A stretch of 64,000 nt of DNA from Leptoclinus maculatus (lineage: Eukaryota; Chordata; Actinopteri; Perciformes; Stichaeidae): NCBI GenBank assembly GCA_032191485.1, contig JAVDOI010000008.1:4541799-4605798 (forward strand), written 5' to 3'. Of this stretch, positions 1-12,644 are shown piece by piece. The notes under the pieces were generated by a model that was not told the origin of the DNA, did not search any database, and worked only from the letters and a program-made list of their open reading frames with translations. The translations under genes were made by a program, and so were the position numbers. The stretch's first letter is position 1. The number at the start of each line of letters is the position of its first letter.

Positions 1-635
1 GCCGAAGTTGTTGTGTTGTCCAGCCCAACAGTCCAGAATCACATTTGGTTTACTATCATTGAAAACGAAGAGAATCAACCTTCATCTGAGAAGTTGGAAC
101 CAACACATTTTTCTTCATTTTAACTTGAAAAATGACTCAATTAAATCAACTTCAGCTCTGGTTAAGAGTGGACTATTCAAATCTATTCATGTGACTTTCA
201 TGGTGATCTTTGTTGGAACTGTTAAAAACCTGTGGTGTCCTCGCGTCCAGGCTTGTGAACCACTCACACAGCGTCTGTTCAAATTAAAAAACCGAACTGT
301 ATGAGCAGCCCCTCAGACATGATCTTTCCATTACCCTGTAATTACATCCCACGAGCCGACGGGAAAACATCACCGCCGTTCTGCCCGGCTCCACCTGCTT
401 CCTCCGCGTCATTTACTCAGTGAATCAAGAACATGTCAATCCTCCGCTACCAATTCCACCACTCTGTTTCTGCTCCCCTTGAGCTCATTTGCCGCCAATT
501 CCTCTCCCATCATCCAAACTGTTTGTGGGAGGCCGAGATTGGGCCTATTTCTTCCAGCACGACATTTCATTACATCCAAGAAATGAACACACAGTGACCT
601 CGGGCTCAGCTCCAGGCGACCATATCGGGTCAAGG
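1..635. other. Non-coding sequence, no gene recognised
   Basis: Mixed-composition sequence with short open frames on both strands. None shows a recognisable domain, and I saw no splice-bounded exon. It leads directly into the CT-rich repeat. Confidence 0.5.
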
Positions 636-1193
<558 letters not shown>

Positions 1194-4100
1194 ACGAGAT
1201 TTTATAATTTTTTTCTTACAGCCAACTGACAGAGCGAGCTGTGGCTGCACGATCACCGCTCTCATAACGATATCAATCAGAGCCAATCAGGGCGCTTTCC
1301 TTTGATGTTGAAATACTAATCTGGGCCTTAATGAACCCCATCGTAGTATGATTTTGTCGCCAGCTCTATGATTGCATGATCAAGTTAACCTGCGCTGTAA
1401 CTCAGTGGGGGAAACATGTCAGACGCTCATGGGGAGAAAATGTCCTCGCAGCTTCAAAGTGGCTGTAACCGGCAAAGGCTAGCAGTGACTGGGCAGAGCG
1501 CCATCATAGTGAGGCTGGGAAGTGCTTTCTTTTTGTGCCAAACACTGTTTTGGCACCGTCCATGTCCTCACATTTTGCCCATAAGAGCACGGGACATGGC
1601 AACTCAACTCGAGGTATAGCACTGAAGTTTAAAAAAAAACACACAAACCTTTCTCTCATGTTCCTCCAGTGCTTCTGAAACTTTTGACCGCTCGCTCAGT
1701 ACTTCTCTAACCTTTCTCTGTTGTGTTAGAGGAAGTGTTCACATCATTTTTCAAGTAAAAGTAGCAGTTCCACCATATAAAAATACAACAAAAGTCAGAA
1801 TTGTTTTAATCTACAGGTACTCGTGGAAGGTGTGTTATATCATTATATTGTGTTATACTATTGGATGAAGATTATTTATGCATCAACATGGAGGCATTTT
1901 GATGTTTGAGCTTGTTGAGGAGCCAATTTGAACTACATTATATACTATGTATTATATTAATGCAACTAACTTCTATATAATATACATTTCATTAGCTAGT
2001 AAATGGGTCTTGAATTAAAAAATATTGTGTCCAACTAATTTACTCGTTTCAAGAATTTTCACTAATTCCCCCGTCTATATTTTGAAGGATAAATAAAGAC
2101 ACAATACAAATTCTTAATTTTTGCTTTGCAGCACGTAATGTGCACTGAGGGATTATTTTGTTCCAGTTATAAGAGAATACAACTTTTAAATTTAAATGAA
2201 CAAAAATGTATTGATAAGAAAAACAGTGTGTGCAAACTACAGTATGTAATGAATGAATAATTAGTATCTACAGGTGTCGCATACTAAACCAAAACGTATT
2301 ATATGATGAAATACCACAGTGAAGTCTGGCTATACGATAACTAACTGAATTAAAGAGTGCTCTAATCGTTCCAGGGGAATAGTCAATGTAACGTGATCTG
2401 TTGTAAGAAAACATCATGCAACTCTTCACAACCTCCTATTTACAATATGAGGAAAACGGTGTGTCTGTGATATTCAAAGAGTGAGATGATTGTAACCAAG
2501 AAGAGAGAAAAGCAGAAAAGCTTTCTTTCTATATAATGAAGCTGTAATTGTGAAGCTGTGCTCTCAGGTGCAGTTACTGTCAGACACTCAGGACACTTTT
2601 AATGCCTTCCGCAGGTGAAAACAGGTTCTCCTCTCTGCACACTCGACTGAATCCAAATGTCAAATGGCCTCTCTCCGTTGTTTTTATACTCTTGACTTTT
2701 TAAGTTTGAGCGAGCAGTTAAGTTGTTTCGGTGTCTTTCTGCTAATTGGGATGTTGAGGCGATGGCAAATTGGTGGATCATTGGTCTAAGAAGTCGCCCT
2801 GAGAGGACCAACCAAACCAACGAGAGAAAGAGAAGGCAAAGTGACAAATGGAGCCGCGGTGAGACGGTTCGTAGCTGCCAAAGCCAGGTAGCTGCCCGCA
2901 CAATGTGACACATCTGCCCACCTCAAACTGGTCCTCACAGGAGCTGCCAGCTACCGTTCATCGCTCTTTTCTTCTCTCACATACTCCTACAAAGACAGGT
3001 GAGCTCATCGCGCATGCCACTGCTGTTTGAAATAAGCCGTAGCTTAGAGCCCAGGGTGCTGCTTGGAAAGAAATAAAGAGAGAAAGAAAAGAAATGTTCA
3101 GCCTCCTGTGTGGACATTGCTGTGGCAGTGAGTGGACGGCACGCCTTCCCAGAAGACACCTTGGCTCTGCTATTGTCACGACTGTGGCACAGCAGCAGTC
3201 CCTGCAGCCCTCTGAAATTAATACAAGCTGACAGCAGCCTGCTCTCGCAGCCTCGGCGGGGACGGCAGGATGATTCAGGGCGACAGAACAAACAACAAAG
3301 CCCGGGTGTCCTGACCGGGCCGGGACATACCGACCGCCACTCTGCATGAAGCGCTCTCTCGATTACTGGTGACTTTGGTTTAGATAAGCAACATAACCAC
3401 ACCGAGGTGACTTTCAAAAAAGCTCTTTATTTATTCCCCTGACACTTTCAAGTGAAGCCCTCACAAACACAAATTCACACAGTCCTCTGTGCAGGATTTG
3501 CTCTGTTGTAACCGAATGGCAAATAATTGGTAATGTAGCGCTGCGTTAAGCTGATTGTTTTCTACGCGTCAGTAAATAACATTTAAACAACTGACTCCCA
3601 ATGCAGGGCCAACCACTGATCCACATAACGGCACTCACTCAGATGGACAAATCCAACCGAAAACACACACACACACACACACACACTTTTATGAGGGCTA
3701 AAGTCAGACCCTTTTTTTGCAGCTCAGTGTTCTGCTGGCTCATAGATTGAGGACCTCCCGATGCGATCGACAGCTGTCTCTCAGCCGAGTGGCGAGCTGA
3801 TGGTCGCCTGGTGTTGGTCGGCCTCGTGTTGCTCGTCAGGGTCAGACCCCATTACAAACCCTCTTTATGTGCACATTTCTTCCCTGAGCTAAGTATCAGT
3901 AATGCCTCCTCACAGGCTGCCTGTGAGTGGTGGGTTAGCCTGTTAGAGTCAGTGGTCCAAAGACTTCTTTCACTGTGTGATTCAGCCTGCTCACCTTCAG
4001 GAAGAAAAGGTAGAGTTGTTTATTTATTCTGACCAGGCTACAAATTGTGTTCTGCTCCGGAAAGGATATTGATTTAGTGCATCACACTAAAATCTGTCAC

Positions 4101-4414
4101 TCAGAGCAATTTGGTATGCTTGCATTTGTTGTGCCAAGACATCCTCATCTCCTCTCCTCTTTCTTTTAAAAACTTGATCCAATAAAACTGTGTAGAATCA
4201 CGGACTAAAACTCTTGGTGTCGATTCATAGATATGTCTCATAATTTAAGGATACAACAACAAAAAGACAGATATTGGCATCCACATTATTTAAGATATTA
4301 CAAAGCTTTTTTAAAACTCTCCAATATCGTCATTGTATTGTATTAGCCTGGATAATCCAATATTGATTGGGCCATATATCTTTACATTTCAGTACCAGTC
4401 CACTTACTCATTGG

Positions 4415-4629
4415 CATTACATTACAGTCATTTAGCAGACGCCTTCATCCAAAGCGATTACAATTCAGAGTCTATCTACACCGGGTAGGCACAGCTACGG
4501 GAGCAATTTGGGGTTAAGTGTATTGCTCAATTACACATCGACAATGCGACTTAGGCCAGAGCCGGAGCGGGGATTGAACCGCCGCCCTTGAAAGACGGCA
4601 CTGGCTAGCCACTAGCCACAGCCGCACCC
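4415..4629 (-). mobile_element. tRNA-derived SINE (first-copy version)
   Basis: Read on the - strand, the element begins with a tRNA-like head. An A-box-like 'tggctagtggctagcc' is followed by a B-box-like 'ggttcaatccccgc'. It then passes through a body containing 'gtcgattgtg' and ends with a tail whose + strand form is 'cattacattacagtcattta' followed by 'gcagacgcc'. This head and tail resemble a SINE type common in teleosts; I cannot assign a database family name. The counterpart at 12432-12644 keeps the A box better, so some of the damage here may be sequence error. Confidence 0.7.
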
Positions 4630-7600
4630 ACCTCTGGTGGACCTGCAGAATAAGATAAAAAGGAAGAAGAAGTGCAAGTGATTGTGCACATCTAGCAAGG
4701 TCCTCCAACAATAGTAGAGCAGTTGTCATGATTCTGTTCTCGTTATTAAAGAGAGAATTATTGATCGTGATTCAGCAGACTTTTACAAAGTGCTTCACAA
4801 AGAGCATAGACACAGAGAAACACAATTGGATGTGGTCCTTTTCTCTCATGTAAACGTTTCTCTTTATCGTTCCCTTTCCCCTCCATCTTCACACTCCTCC
4901 CCCTCCTCTCCTGCAATTCCTCTCCATCCTGGCGCTTGGTGTGAGCAGTAACATTTATTTAGCATCAAAAGGCAGAGGCTCCATGCAATATATATGAGCT
5001 TGTGACAATTTGTGGCAGGATAGAGATCCCTCAGATGACCCCGGGGCCTCGCACACGAGGGGTCCTGGGGGAATATCAAAGACACCATTACTCACCATCT
5101 TTAAGAATGTTCAGCCCAGCGTCTTCAGCCCAAGATATCCCTGTTCCTGTGAAGGTCAAAACTCCCAAGCACCGCTCTACGGAGAAGAGTGTCAGAATGA
5201 TTCATGTTTGTTTACGTTGTTTGTCTTAGCCTGTAGCTGTCTCTTTTTTTTCAGCCGGTGCAGTGCAATTGTTTTTCTCCCCTAGTTAGTGGTCTGACTG
5301 CATTTCTCTGTGATTTGTCAAAAATTCGAATTCCAATGCAACTCGAGGCTCGTTTGTGCAAAATAAACAACACCCCGAGGAACAAACCTTGCCCGAAACG
5401 TTATTGGCTTGTTCCCGGGGGAGAAATCGGCGAAGTACCAGTGACCACAGTATTCCAGGTGCTATCTCAGGTGGAAAAGCTACATGCCAGATGCCCTCAA
5501 GCATGGTCTCTGCTCTGGCAATTGCCTCAGTGGGCACACAGTCCAGTACCGCACTCATTGTTACCACCAAAGGCTGTCCAGGTCACCGCTGCTATTTTCT
5601 GATATCGCCAAACTTGAGAATTGTTTCAGGCACTACATGTCCAATACTTTCCAATTTTTGTGTGTAGAAATGTGCAGCAGTAGTTTGATTATGAAATATA
5701 AGACAGTTAAACATTTTTCTCATATGAGTGACCTGTTTTCTCTTTGGGCTTAGATAGCTCCACGTATTTATTGTCACTCGCGGTGCCTGAATCCTGCACC
5801 TGGGCTTTTGGCAGGAGTGAAGCAAAAAATCTGTCTGAGCTATTCCTAACATTATTTTGCCTTCAAATTGATGGAAGCATGTCCAACCCCAAAACAGCAA
5901 TCCCCACTTTACTGTCGAGCAGTGTTTCTGAACTCGAGTCGAGAATTGTGTGATGGTCTGCCAGTGCGGAGACAAGAGGGAGTGGCAAGCAGGATGATGG
6001 ATGCCACCCCCCGGGTGCGAAATATGAGTGGAACCGCAAGCGTATTTTTGCACCGCGCATGACACCCAAGACAGATGGAGCTAGCGAAAAAACTGCAGCG
6101 CAGCTCCAGCAAAAAACCCATGCAACAGCATGTACGCGGCAACAGGAAGCCTGCCAGGCAATCGGAGAGGAGAACGCATTGCCCATCTAAGTAGGTCCCC
6201 GAGGTAGACTCAGAGAGGATGATAGCCTAACCGATGGAGGCTGGTGCTGAAAAGAATCAAGAGGATTCATCATAAGCTGGTGGAGATCGAGAGTGAATAT
6301 CATGCCGTATGCCTCCGTATCCTACCGGGTATGATTTTGATATCTGCTGCAACGAGCATTTTAGAACATGGCAAAAATGGCATGTCATCACTAATGCCTG
6401 TTGTGTAGCGCTGTAAAGCAGAAGCCGCAAAAGCTTGAAGGCATGTCTATGGTCGATGTGTTTTATATAGAGAGTTTACGTACACAGTGCCTTTGTGTTT
6501 CTGTACTGTACGCCGGCAGGATTCGTCCATGTGTTTTTCTCCTCTCAGAGCAAGAAGATCAGCACCGAAAGCTGAAAGAGATTCATCGTCTCACCTCAAG
6601 GACACACTCGAGTACGTTTCGACCTCGGGCCTTGTAGCACAATGACAGTCTTGAGTTCCCTGCACTCGGTAAACCGCCTTGTTGATCCAAGCGGCTGTTG
6701 TCCAAAATGTGATTTTTACAATAATTTCATATGTCTGAATTCAGCAGGCTTGTAGTAGGTGGACACAATTTCCTCGGCTGTGGTGGAAAGCTCTCACAGC
6801 GTTATCACACCATCAGATGTGAAAAGCTCGTGGTGTAATGTGGGAGCGGCAAGGTCAATGTCAATGAAACATGTTCTCATTGCACAGAGGTAGGGGTAAT
6901 AGAAAACAAGGTTGCAAAGATTAAACATCAAACTGCTCTTTCATTAATGGTTTGTGTTTTTGTATTAGTTTTAAGGTCAAATAGCCTGCGATTGAAGCTG
7001 AATGTGACCCCTACATTGCCCCCCTTTCTCTATTCACAGTTCTCAGATCAGTCCTTGTCTACCACATTTTTCCTGGCTATTACTGCCGTGTGTCTGCAAG
7101 AGTGCAGGCAGAGCTTAATTTATGTGTAGCTAAAAAAAAAAACCCGCCAGCAAACTACCGTCTCTGCATTTCCAGATGAGCTCCTGCAGCTACCGTGGAC
7201 ACTTTGTGACGACCCCCTCCTCCGCGTGGTGTGTGAGACGGATCATACATGCAGTGACAAAGTACAGTCCAATTGTGTATTTTTCCATCTCACATCTCTT
7301 TTTGACTGAGAGTATTGCCTTTTACCATATCCCCTTTTTAATTGAGAGAATCCAGTTTTACACGTCTATCATTTTACAAGTGAGCTGCTGCCTTTTGCGC
7401 TCAACCCTTTCGCAGAACTTATGTAATTTGAGTTTTGGAGTGTCTTACTCATTTAAATTTTCTAGGAAAAGCAGTGAAATTTTGGTGGGGTCTGATGGCG
7501 TGTATCTACGCTTCGCAGACGTGCACTGTGTAAGCTGAATTGCCTTTTCGTCACAGACTCTATGGAGGCTTGATGATTATGTAGACTTTTATAAAGGAAG

Positions 7601-8889
7601 ATAGATTACACAGAGTTTTTTGTCATTCATTGGAGCGACTTTACTCCAAAGACACAGTGGGAGTTAAATGACAGCTTTCTGACACATCTGACTGCACATC
7701 TGTAGCCTCCGAGTGCTTCCCACGCTGTACCCAGAGACTATAATGGACATTGGACGTATGTCTCCGTGACGTCACAGAGGTTTCGGGGGACCGAGTTGTG
7801 AAGCTCAAAGTGGGGTGGCTCCAGCCATCGCCATCATGACAGTGACGACACAGCCTGGATTTCCAGCTAATTCCAAAAAAGATGTGGGTTGTCAAGCCAG
7901 CCTGTTATTGAAGGCAAAACTTGTAGGTTTAATTCTGCTGTAAGTTAAGAAGGTCTGTTGAGGATCGACTAGCTTTTTGGAGCCAGCCTCAATGGCCCTT
8001 TTGAGAAACTGCAGTTCTTGAAACTTCCTCGTTGGTCTTCGTTTTTTACAACACCGATGGACGTCGCTTGCTCAGGTGCCTCTTCATCACCCCTCCTCTT
8101 AGCCCGCTGACAACACAAAAACCTCCCGCAGAAAGCCCCCCCGATGAAGGATTCGTGCCATAACATAAGTCTCTGAAAGCTTGTTATATGGCGTCCCTAA
8201 TCTTGCAGATGAGAGGACACAAACACAAACATCTGTCCTCTCTCGCTTCCGCACACTCGCAGTCGCTCCCCCACATGCATGGGCGTCACAGTGGCCATAT
8301 CCTCCACTGAGTCGAGTCTTGATGAAGCAGGCGATGCTTTGGAAGCCCTGCTTTGCCATCGAGCTTTATAAAGAAGCCCCATTTTATCTCTCTCTCTCTC
8401 TTCACATCTCACAAACACTTGCTCGTATCACCACTGAACGCAGATACATGCTCGGCCATACACAGATAACCCAAATCTTGATCTTCCCATTTTTGCCTTG
8501 TCTCCTCTCAATCCCAGTCAAAGATTAGACAATGAACCATCCCGTCATTCTCTATCTCTCTCCTCACTTTTGTCTCATCCACTGTGCTGTTGATTGGCTT
8601 TATCTTCTGACTTATCCCCCCCCCCCACCCCCCAACCGCATTGTGTTCCTCCTATCTCAATACCCACTCTCGTACAATCTGCTGGCTCTTATCTTGCAGA
8701 TCATGTTATCTCTTTTGGATAATGACCAACAGGTATTTGCAATTACGTTTGATGTCAGCATGGTGCGGACCTTTTTGTACGGATGAATTCAAAAGATTTC
8801 TTTTCTGTACACTTGTTCGGCACCTTGGTAATTATTTGCCCCCTGTGAGAATGGCAGTGCTTTCTTTGTAATCGGCCTGTGAACGATTG

Positions 8890-9262
8890 TCTCGGGTGGT
8901 CCGTCTTTAGTCCCAGAGCAACATCCTACATCTAATAACCGTCTGTGGACGGATCCACCACTTTGGTCCAGACTAAAATAACTCTCTAAATATTGTATAA
9001 ATGCAAACTCTCCGATTGTGGTGATCGTCTTGACTTTTTTTTCTAGCTCCACCAGTTCCAGTTTTCACGTCCGTTCCTGTAAAACAATCTCAACATCTAG
9101 TTGATGGATTGGCACAAAACGTGCAGACTGTCATGTTCCAGAGGATAATTGGTAAAAACTTTTGGTCCCCTGACCATTCATGCAGTGGAAATCATTCGGT
9201 GAAATATCACTTGCCCAATACATTGGTTCATGACCCGCAAGGCCCAGCCACTTTTACAAATG
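8890..9262 (+). repeat. Diverged teleost interspersed repeat at the end of the first contig
   Basis: The phrases 'tttggtccagactaaaata', 'gatggattggcacaaaacgt' and 'ggtcccctgaccattcat' match, from memory, a very common fish repeat whose consensus includes 'ttggatggattgccatgaaa' and 'tttggtgatcccctgact'. A related fragment lies at about 51985-52140. The first contig ends inside this repeat, a plausible place for an assembler to stop. Family identity is from recall and is not database-checked. Confidence 0.55.
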
Positions 9263-9462
9263 NNNNNNNNNNNNNNNNNNNNNNNNNNNNNNNNNNNNNN
9301 NNNNNNNNNNNNNNNNNNNNNNNNNNNNNNNNNNNNNNNNNNNNNNNNNNNNNNNNNNNNNNNNNNNNNNNNNNNNNNNNNNNNNNNNNNNNNNNNNNNN
9401 NNNNNNNNNNNNNNNNNNNNNNNNNNNNNNNNNNNNNNNNNNNNNNNNNNNNNNNNNNNNNN
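9263..9462. other. Assembly gap, exactly 200 N
   Basis: A run of exactly 200 undetermined bases. The round number indicates a scaffolding placeholder rather than a measured distance. Both sides abut the ends of the 7.8 kb duplicated block, so the join is between two contigs that share their ends. Open frames drawn across the gap are meaningless. Confidence 0.98.
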
Positions 9463-12431
9463 GGGAGAAAATGTCCTCGCAGCTTCAAAGTGGCTGTAAA
9501 CCGGCAAAGGCTAGCAGTGACTGGGCAGAGCGCCATCATAGTGAGGCTGGGAAGTGCTTTCTTTTTGTGCCAAACACTGTTTTGGCACCGTCCATGTCCT
9601 CACATTTTGCCATAGAGCACGGACATGGCACTCACTCGAGGTATTGCACTGAAGTTTAAAAAAAAAACACACAAACCTTTCTCTCATGTTCCTCCAGTGC
9701 TTCTGAAACTTTTGACCGCTCCGCTCAGTACTTCTCTACCTTTCTCTGTTGTGTTAGAGGAAGTGTTCACATCATTTTTCAAGTAAAAGTAGCAGTTCCA
9801 CCATATAACAATACAACAAAAGTCAGAATTGTTTAATCTACAGGTACTCGTGGAAGGTGTGTTATATCATTATATGTGTTATACTATTGGATGAAGATTA
9901 TTTATGCATCAACATGGAGGCATTTTGATGTTTGAGCTTGTTGAGGAGCCAATTTGAACTACATTATATACTATGTATTATATTAATGCAACTAAATCTA
10001 TATAATATACATTTCATTAGCTAGTAAATGGGTCTTGAATTAAAAAATATTGTGTCCAACTAATTTACTCGTTTCAAGAATTTTCACTAATTCACCGTCT
10101 ATATTTTGAAGGATAAATAAAGAACAATACAAATTCTTAATTTTTGCTTTGGCAGCACGTAATGTGCACTGAGGGATTATTTTGTTCCTGTTATAAGAGA
10201 ATACAACTTTTAAATTTAAATGAACAAAAATGTATTGATAAGAAAACAGTGTGTGCAAACTACAGTATGTAATGAATGAATAATTAGTATCTACAGGTGT
10301 CGCATACTAAACCAAAACGTATTATATGATGGAAATACCACAGTGAAGTCTGGCTATACGATAACTAACTGAATTAAAGAGTGCTCTAATCGTTCCCAGG
10401 GGATTAGTCAATGTAACGTGATCTTGTTGTAAGAAAACATCATGCAACTCTTCACAACCTCCTATTTACAATATGAGGAAAACGGTGTGTCTGTGATATT
10501 CAAAGAGTGAGATGATGTAACCAAGAAGAAGAGAAAAGCAGAAAAAGCTTTCTTTCTATATAATGAAGCTGTAATTGTGAAGCTGTGCTCTCAGGTGCAG
10601 TTACTGTCAGACACTCAGGACACTTTTAATTGCCTTCCGCAGGTGAAAACAGGTTCTCCTCTCTGCACACTCGACTGAATCCAAATGTCAAATGGCCTCT
10701 CTCCGTTGTTTTTATACTCTTGACTTTTTAAGTTTGAGCGAGCAGTTAAGTTGTTTCGGTGTCTTTCTGCTAATTGGGATGTTTGAGGCGATGGCAAATT
10801 GGTGGATCAGTGGTCTAAGAAGTCGCCCTGAGAGGGAAAAAACAAAGAGAGAAAGAGAAGGCAAAGTGACAAATGGAGCCGCGGTGAGACGGTTCGTAGC
10901 TGCCAAAGCAGGTAGCTGCCCGCACAATGTGACACATCTGCCACCTCAAACTGGGTCCTCACAGGAGCTGCCAGCTACCGGTTCCTCGCTTTTTCTTCTC
11001 TCACATACTCCTACAAAGACAGGTGAGCTCATCGCGCATGCCACTGCTGTTTGAAATAAGCCGTAGCTTAGAGCCAGGGTGCTGCTTGGAAAGAAATAAA
11101 GAGAGAAAAGAAAAGAAATGTTCAGCCTCCTGTGTGGACATTGCTGTGGCAGGAGTGACGGCACGCCTTCCCAGAAGACACCTTGGCTCTGCTATTGTCA
11201 CGACTGTGGACACAGCAGAGTCCCTGCAGCCCTCTGAAATTAATACAAGCTGACCAGCAGCCTGCTCTCGCAGCCTCGGCGGGGACGGCAGGATGATTCA
11301 GGGCGACAGAACAAACAACAAAGCCCGGGTGTCCTGACCGGGCCGGGACATTACCGACCGCCACTCTGCATGAAGCGCTCTCTCGATTACTGGTGACTTT
11401 GGTTTAGATAAGCAACATAACCACACCGAGGTGACTTTCAAAAAAGCTCTTTATTTATTCCCCTGACACTTTCAAGTGAAGCCTCACAAACACACATTCA
11501 CACAGTCCTCTGTGCAGGATTTGCTCTGTTGTAACCGAATGGCAAATAATTGGTAATGTAGCGCTGCGTTAAGCTGATTGTTTTCTACGCGTCAGTAAAT
11601 AACATTTAAACAACTGACTCCCAATGCAGGGCCAACCACTGATCCACATAACGGCACTCACTCAGATGTGACAAATCCAACCGAAACACACACACACACA
11701 CACACACACTTTTATGAGGGCTAAAGTCAGACCCTTTTTTTGCAGCTCAGTGTTCTGCTGGCTCATAGATTGAGGACCTCCCGATGCGATCGACAGCTGT
11801 CTCTCAGCCGAGTGGCGAGCTGATGGTCGCCTTGGTGTTGGTCGGCCTCGGTGTTGCTCGTCAGGGTCAGACCCCATTACAAACCCTCTTTATGTGCACA
11901 TTTCTTCCCTGAGCTAAGTATCAGTAATGCTCCTCACAGGCTGCCTGTGAGTGGTGGGGTTAGCCTGTTAGAGTCAGTGGTCCAAAGACTTCTTTCACTG
12001 TGTGATCAGCCTGCTCACCTTCAGGAAGAAAAGGTAGAGTTGTTTATTTTATCTGACCAGGCTGACAAATGTGTTCTGCTCCGGAAAGGATATTGATTTA
12101 GTGCATCACACTAAAATCTGTCTCTCAGAGCAATTTGGTATGCTTGCATTTGTTGTGCCAAGACATCCTCATTCTCCTCTTCCTCTTTCTTTTAAAACTT
12201 GATCCATAAAACTGTGTAGAATCACGACTAAAACTCTTGAGTCGATTCATGATTAGTCTCATAATTAAGGCTACAACAACACAAAGACAGAAATAGGCAT
12301 CCACATTATTTAAGATATTTACAAAGCTTTTTTTAAACTCTCCAATATCGTCATTGTATTGTATTAGCCTGATAAATCCAATATTGATTGGGCCATATAT
12401 CTTACATTTCAGTACCTCCACTTACTCATTG

Positions 12432-12644
12432 CATTACATTACAGTCATTTAGCAGACGCCTTCATCCAAAGCGACTTACAATTCAGAGTCTATCTACACG
12501 GTAGGCACAGCTACGGGAGCAATTTTGGGGTTAAGTGTCTTGCTCAAGGACACATCGACATGCGACTTAGCAGAGCCGGAGCCGGGGATTGAACCGCCGA
12601 CCCTTGAAAGACGGCCCTGCTAGCCACTTAGCCACAGCCGCCCC
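12432..12644 (-). mobile_element. tRNA-derived SINE (second-copy version)
   Basis: This is the counterpart of 4415-4629. On the - strand the head reads 'ggctgtggctaagtggc', close to the tRNA A-box consensus, followed by 'ggttcaatccccggctcc', which matches a B box. The 3' end on the - strand is 'gtaagtcgctttggatgaag' followed by 'gcgtctgctaaatgactgta' and then the start of a 'tgtaatg' tail. These are the parts of an RNA polymerase III SINE with a LINE-like tail. The LINE end at 20480-20752 carries the same 'gtaatgtaatg' 3' repeat, which could mean a shared retroposition partner. Confidence 0.72.

Larger units (their letters stand above)
1432..9262 (+). repeat. First copy of a 7.8 kb direct duplication (probable contig-end overlap)
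   Basis: This block matches 9463-17235 from end to end in the same order. The match starts at 'gggagaaaatgtcctcgcag' (1432 and 9463) and stops at 'cacttttacaaatg' (9262 and 17235). The first copy is 7831 bp and the second 7773 bp. Differences are mainly one-base insertions or deletions, often in short homopolymers, plus a few small substitution clusters (for example about 2810, 6540 and 8840). I found no exon here. Contents include a CA microsatellite at about 3664-3687, a SINE at 4415-4629, a poly-C run near 8617 and an interspersed repeat at the end. Confidence 0.95.

Noticed and set aside
5286..5570. Minus-strand frame with an apparently protein-like sequence, partly kept in the second copy (13299-13517)
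   Set aside because: The two copies are the same locus, so similarity is not evidence of selection. No domain is recognised, and frame shifts differ between the copies.
9109..9615. Open frames crossing the N run
   Set aside because: The middle is undetermined sequence in a placeholder gap between overlapping contigs, so the frame is meaningless.
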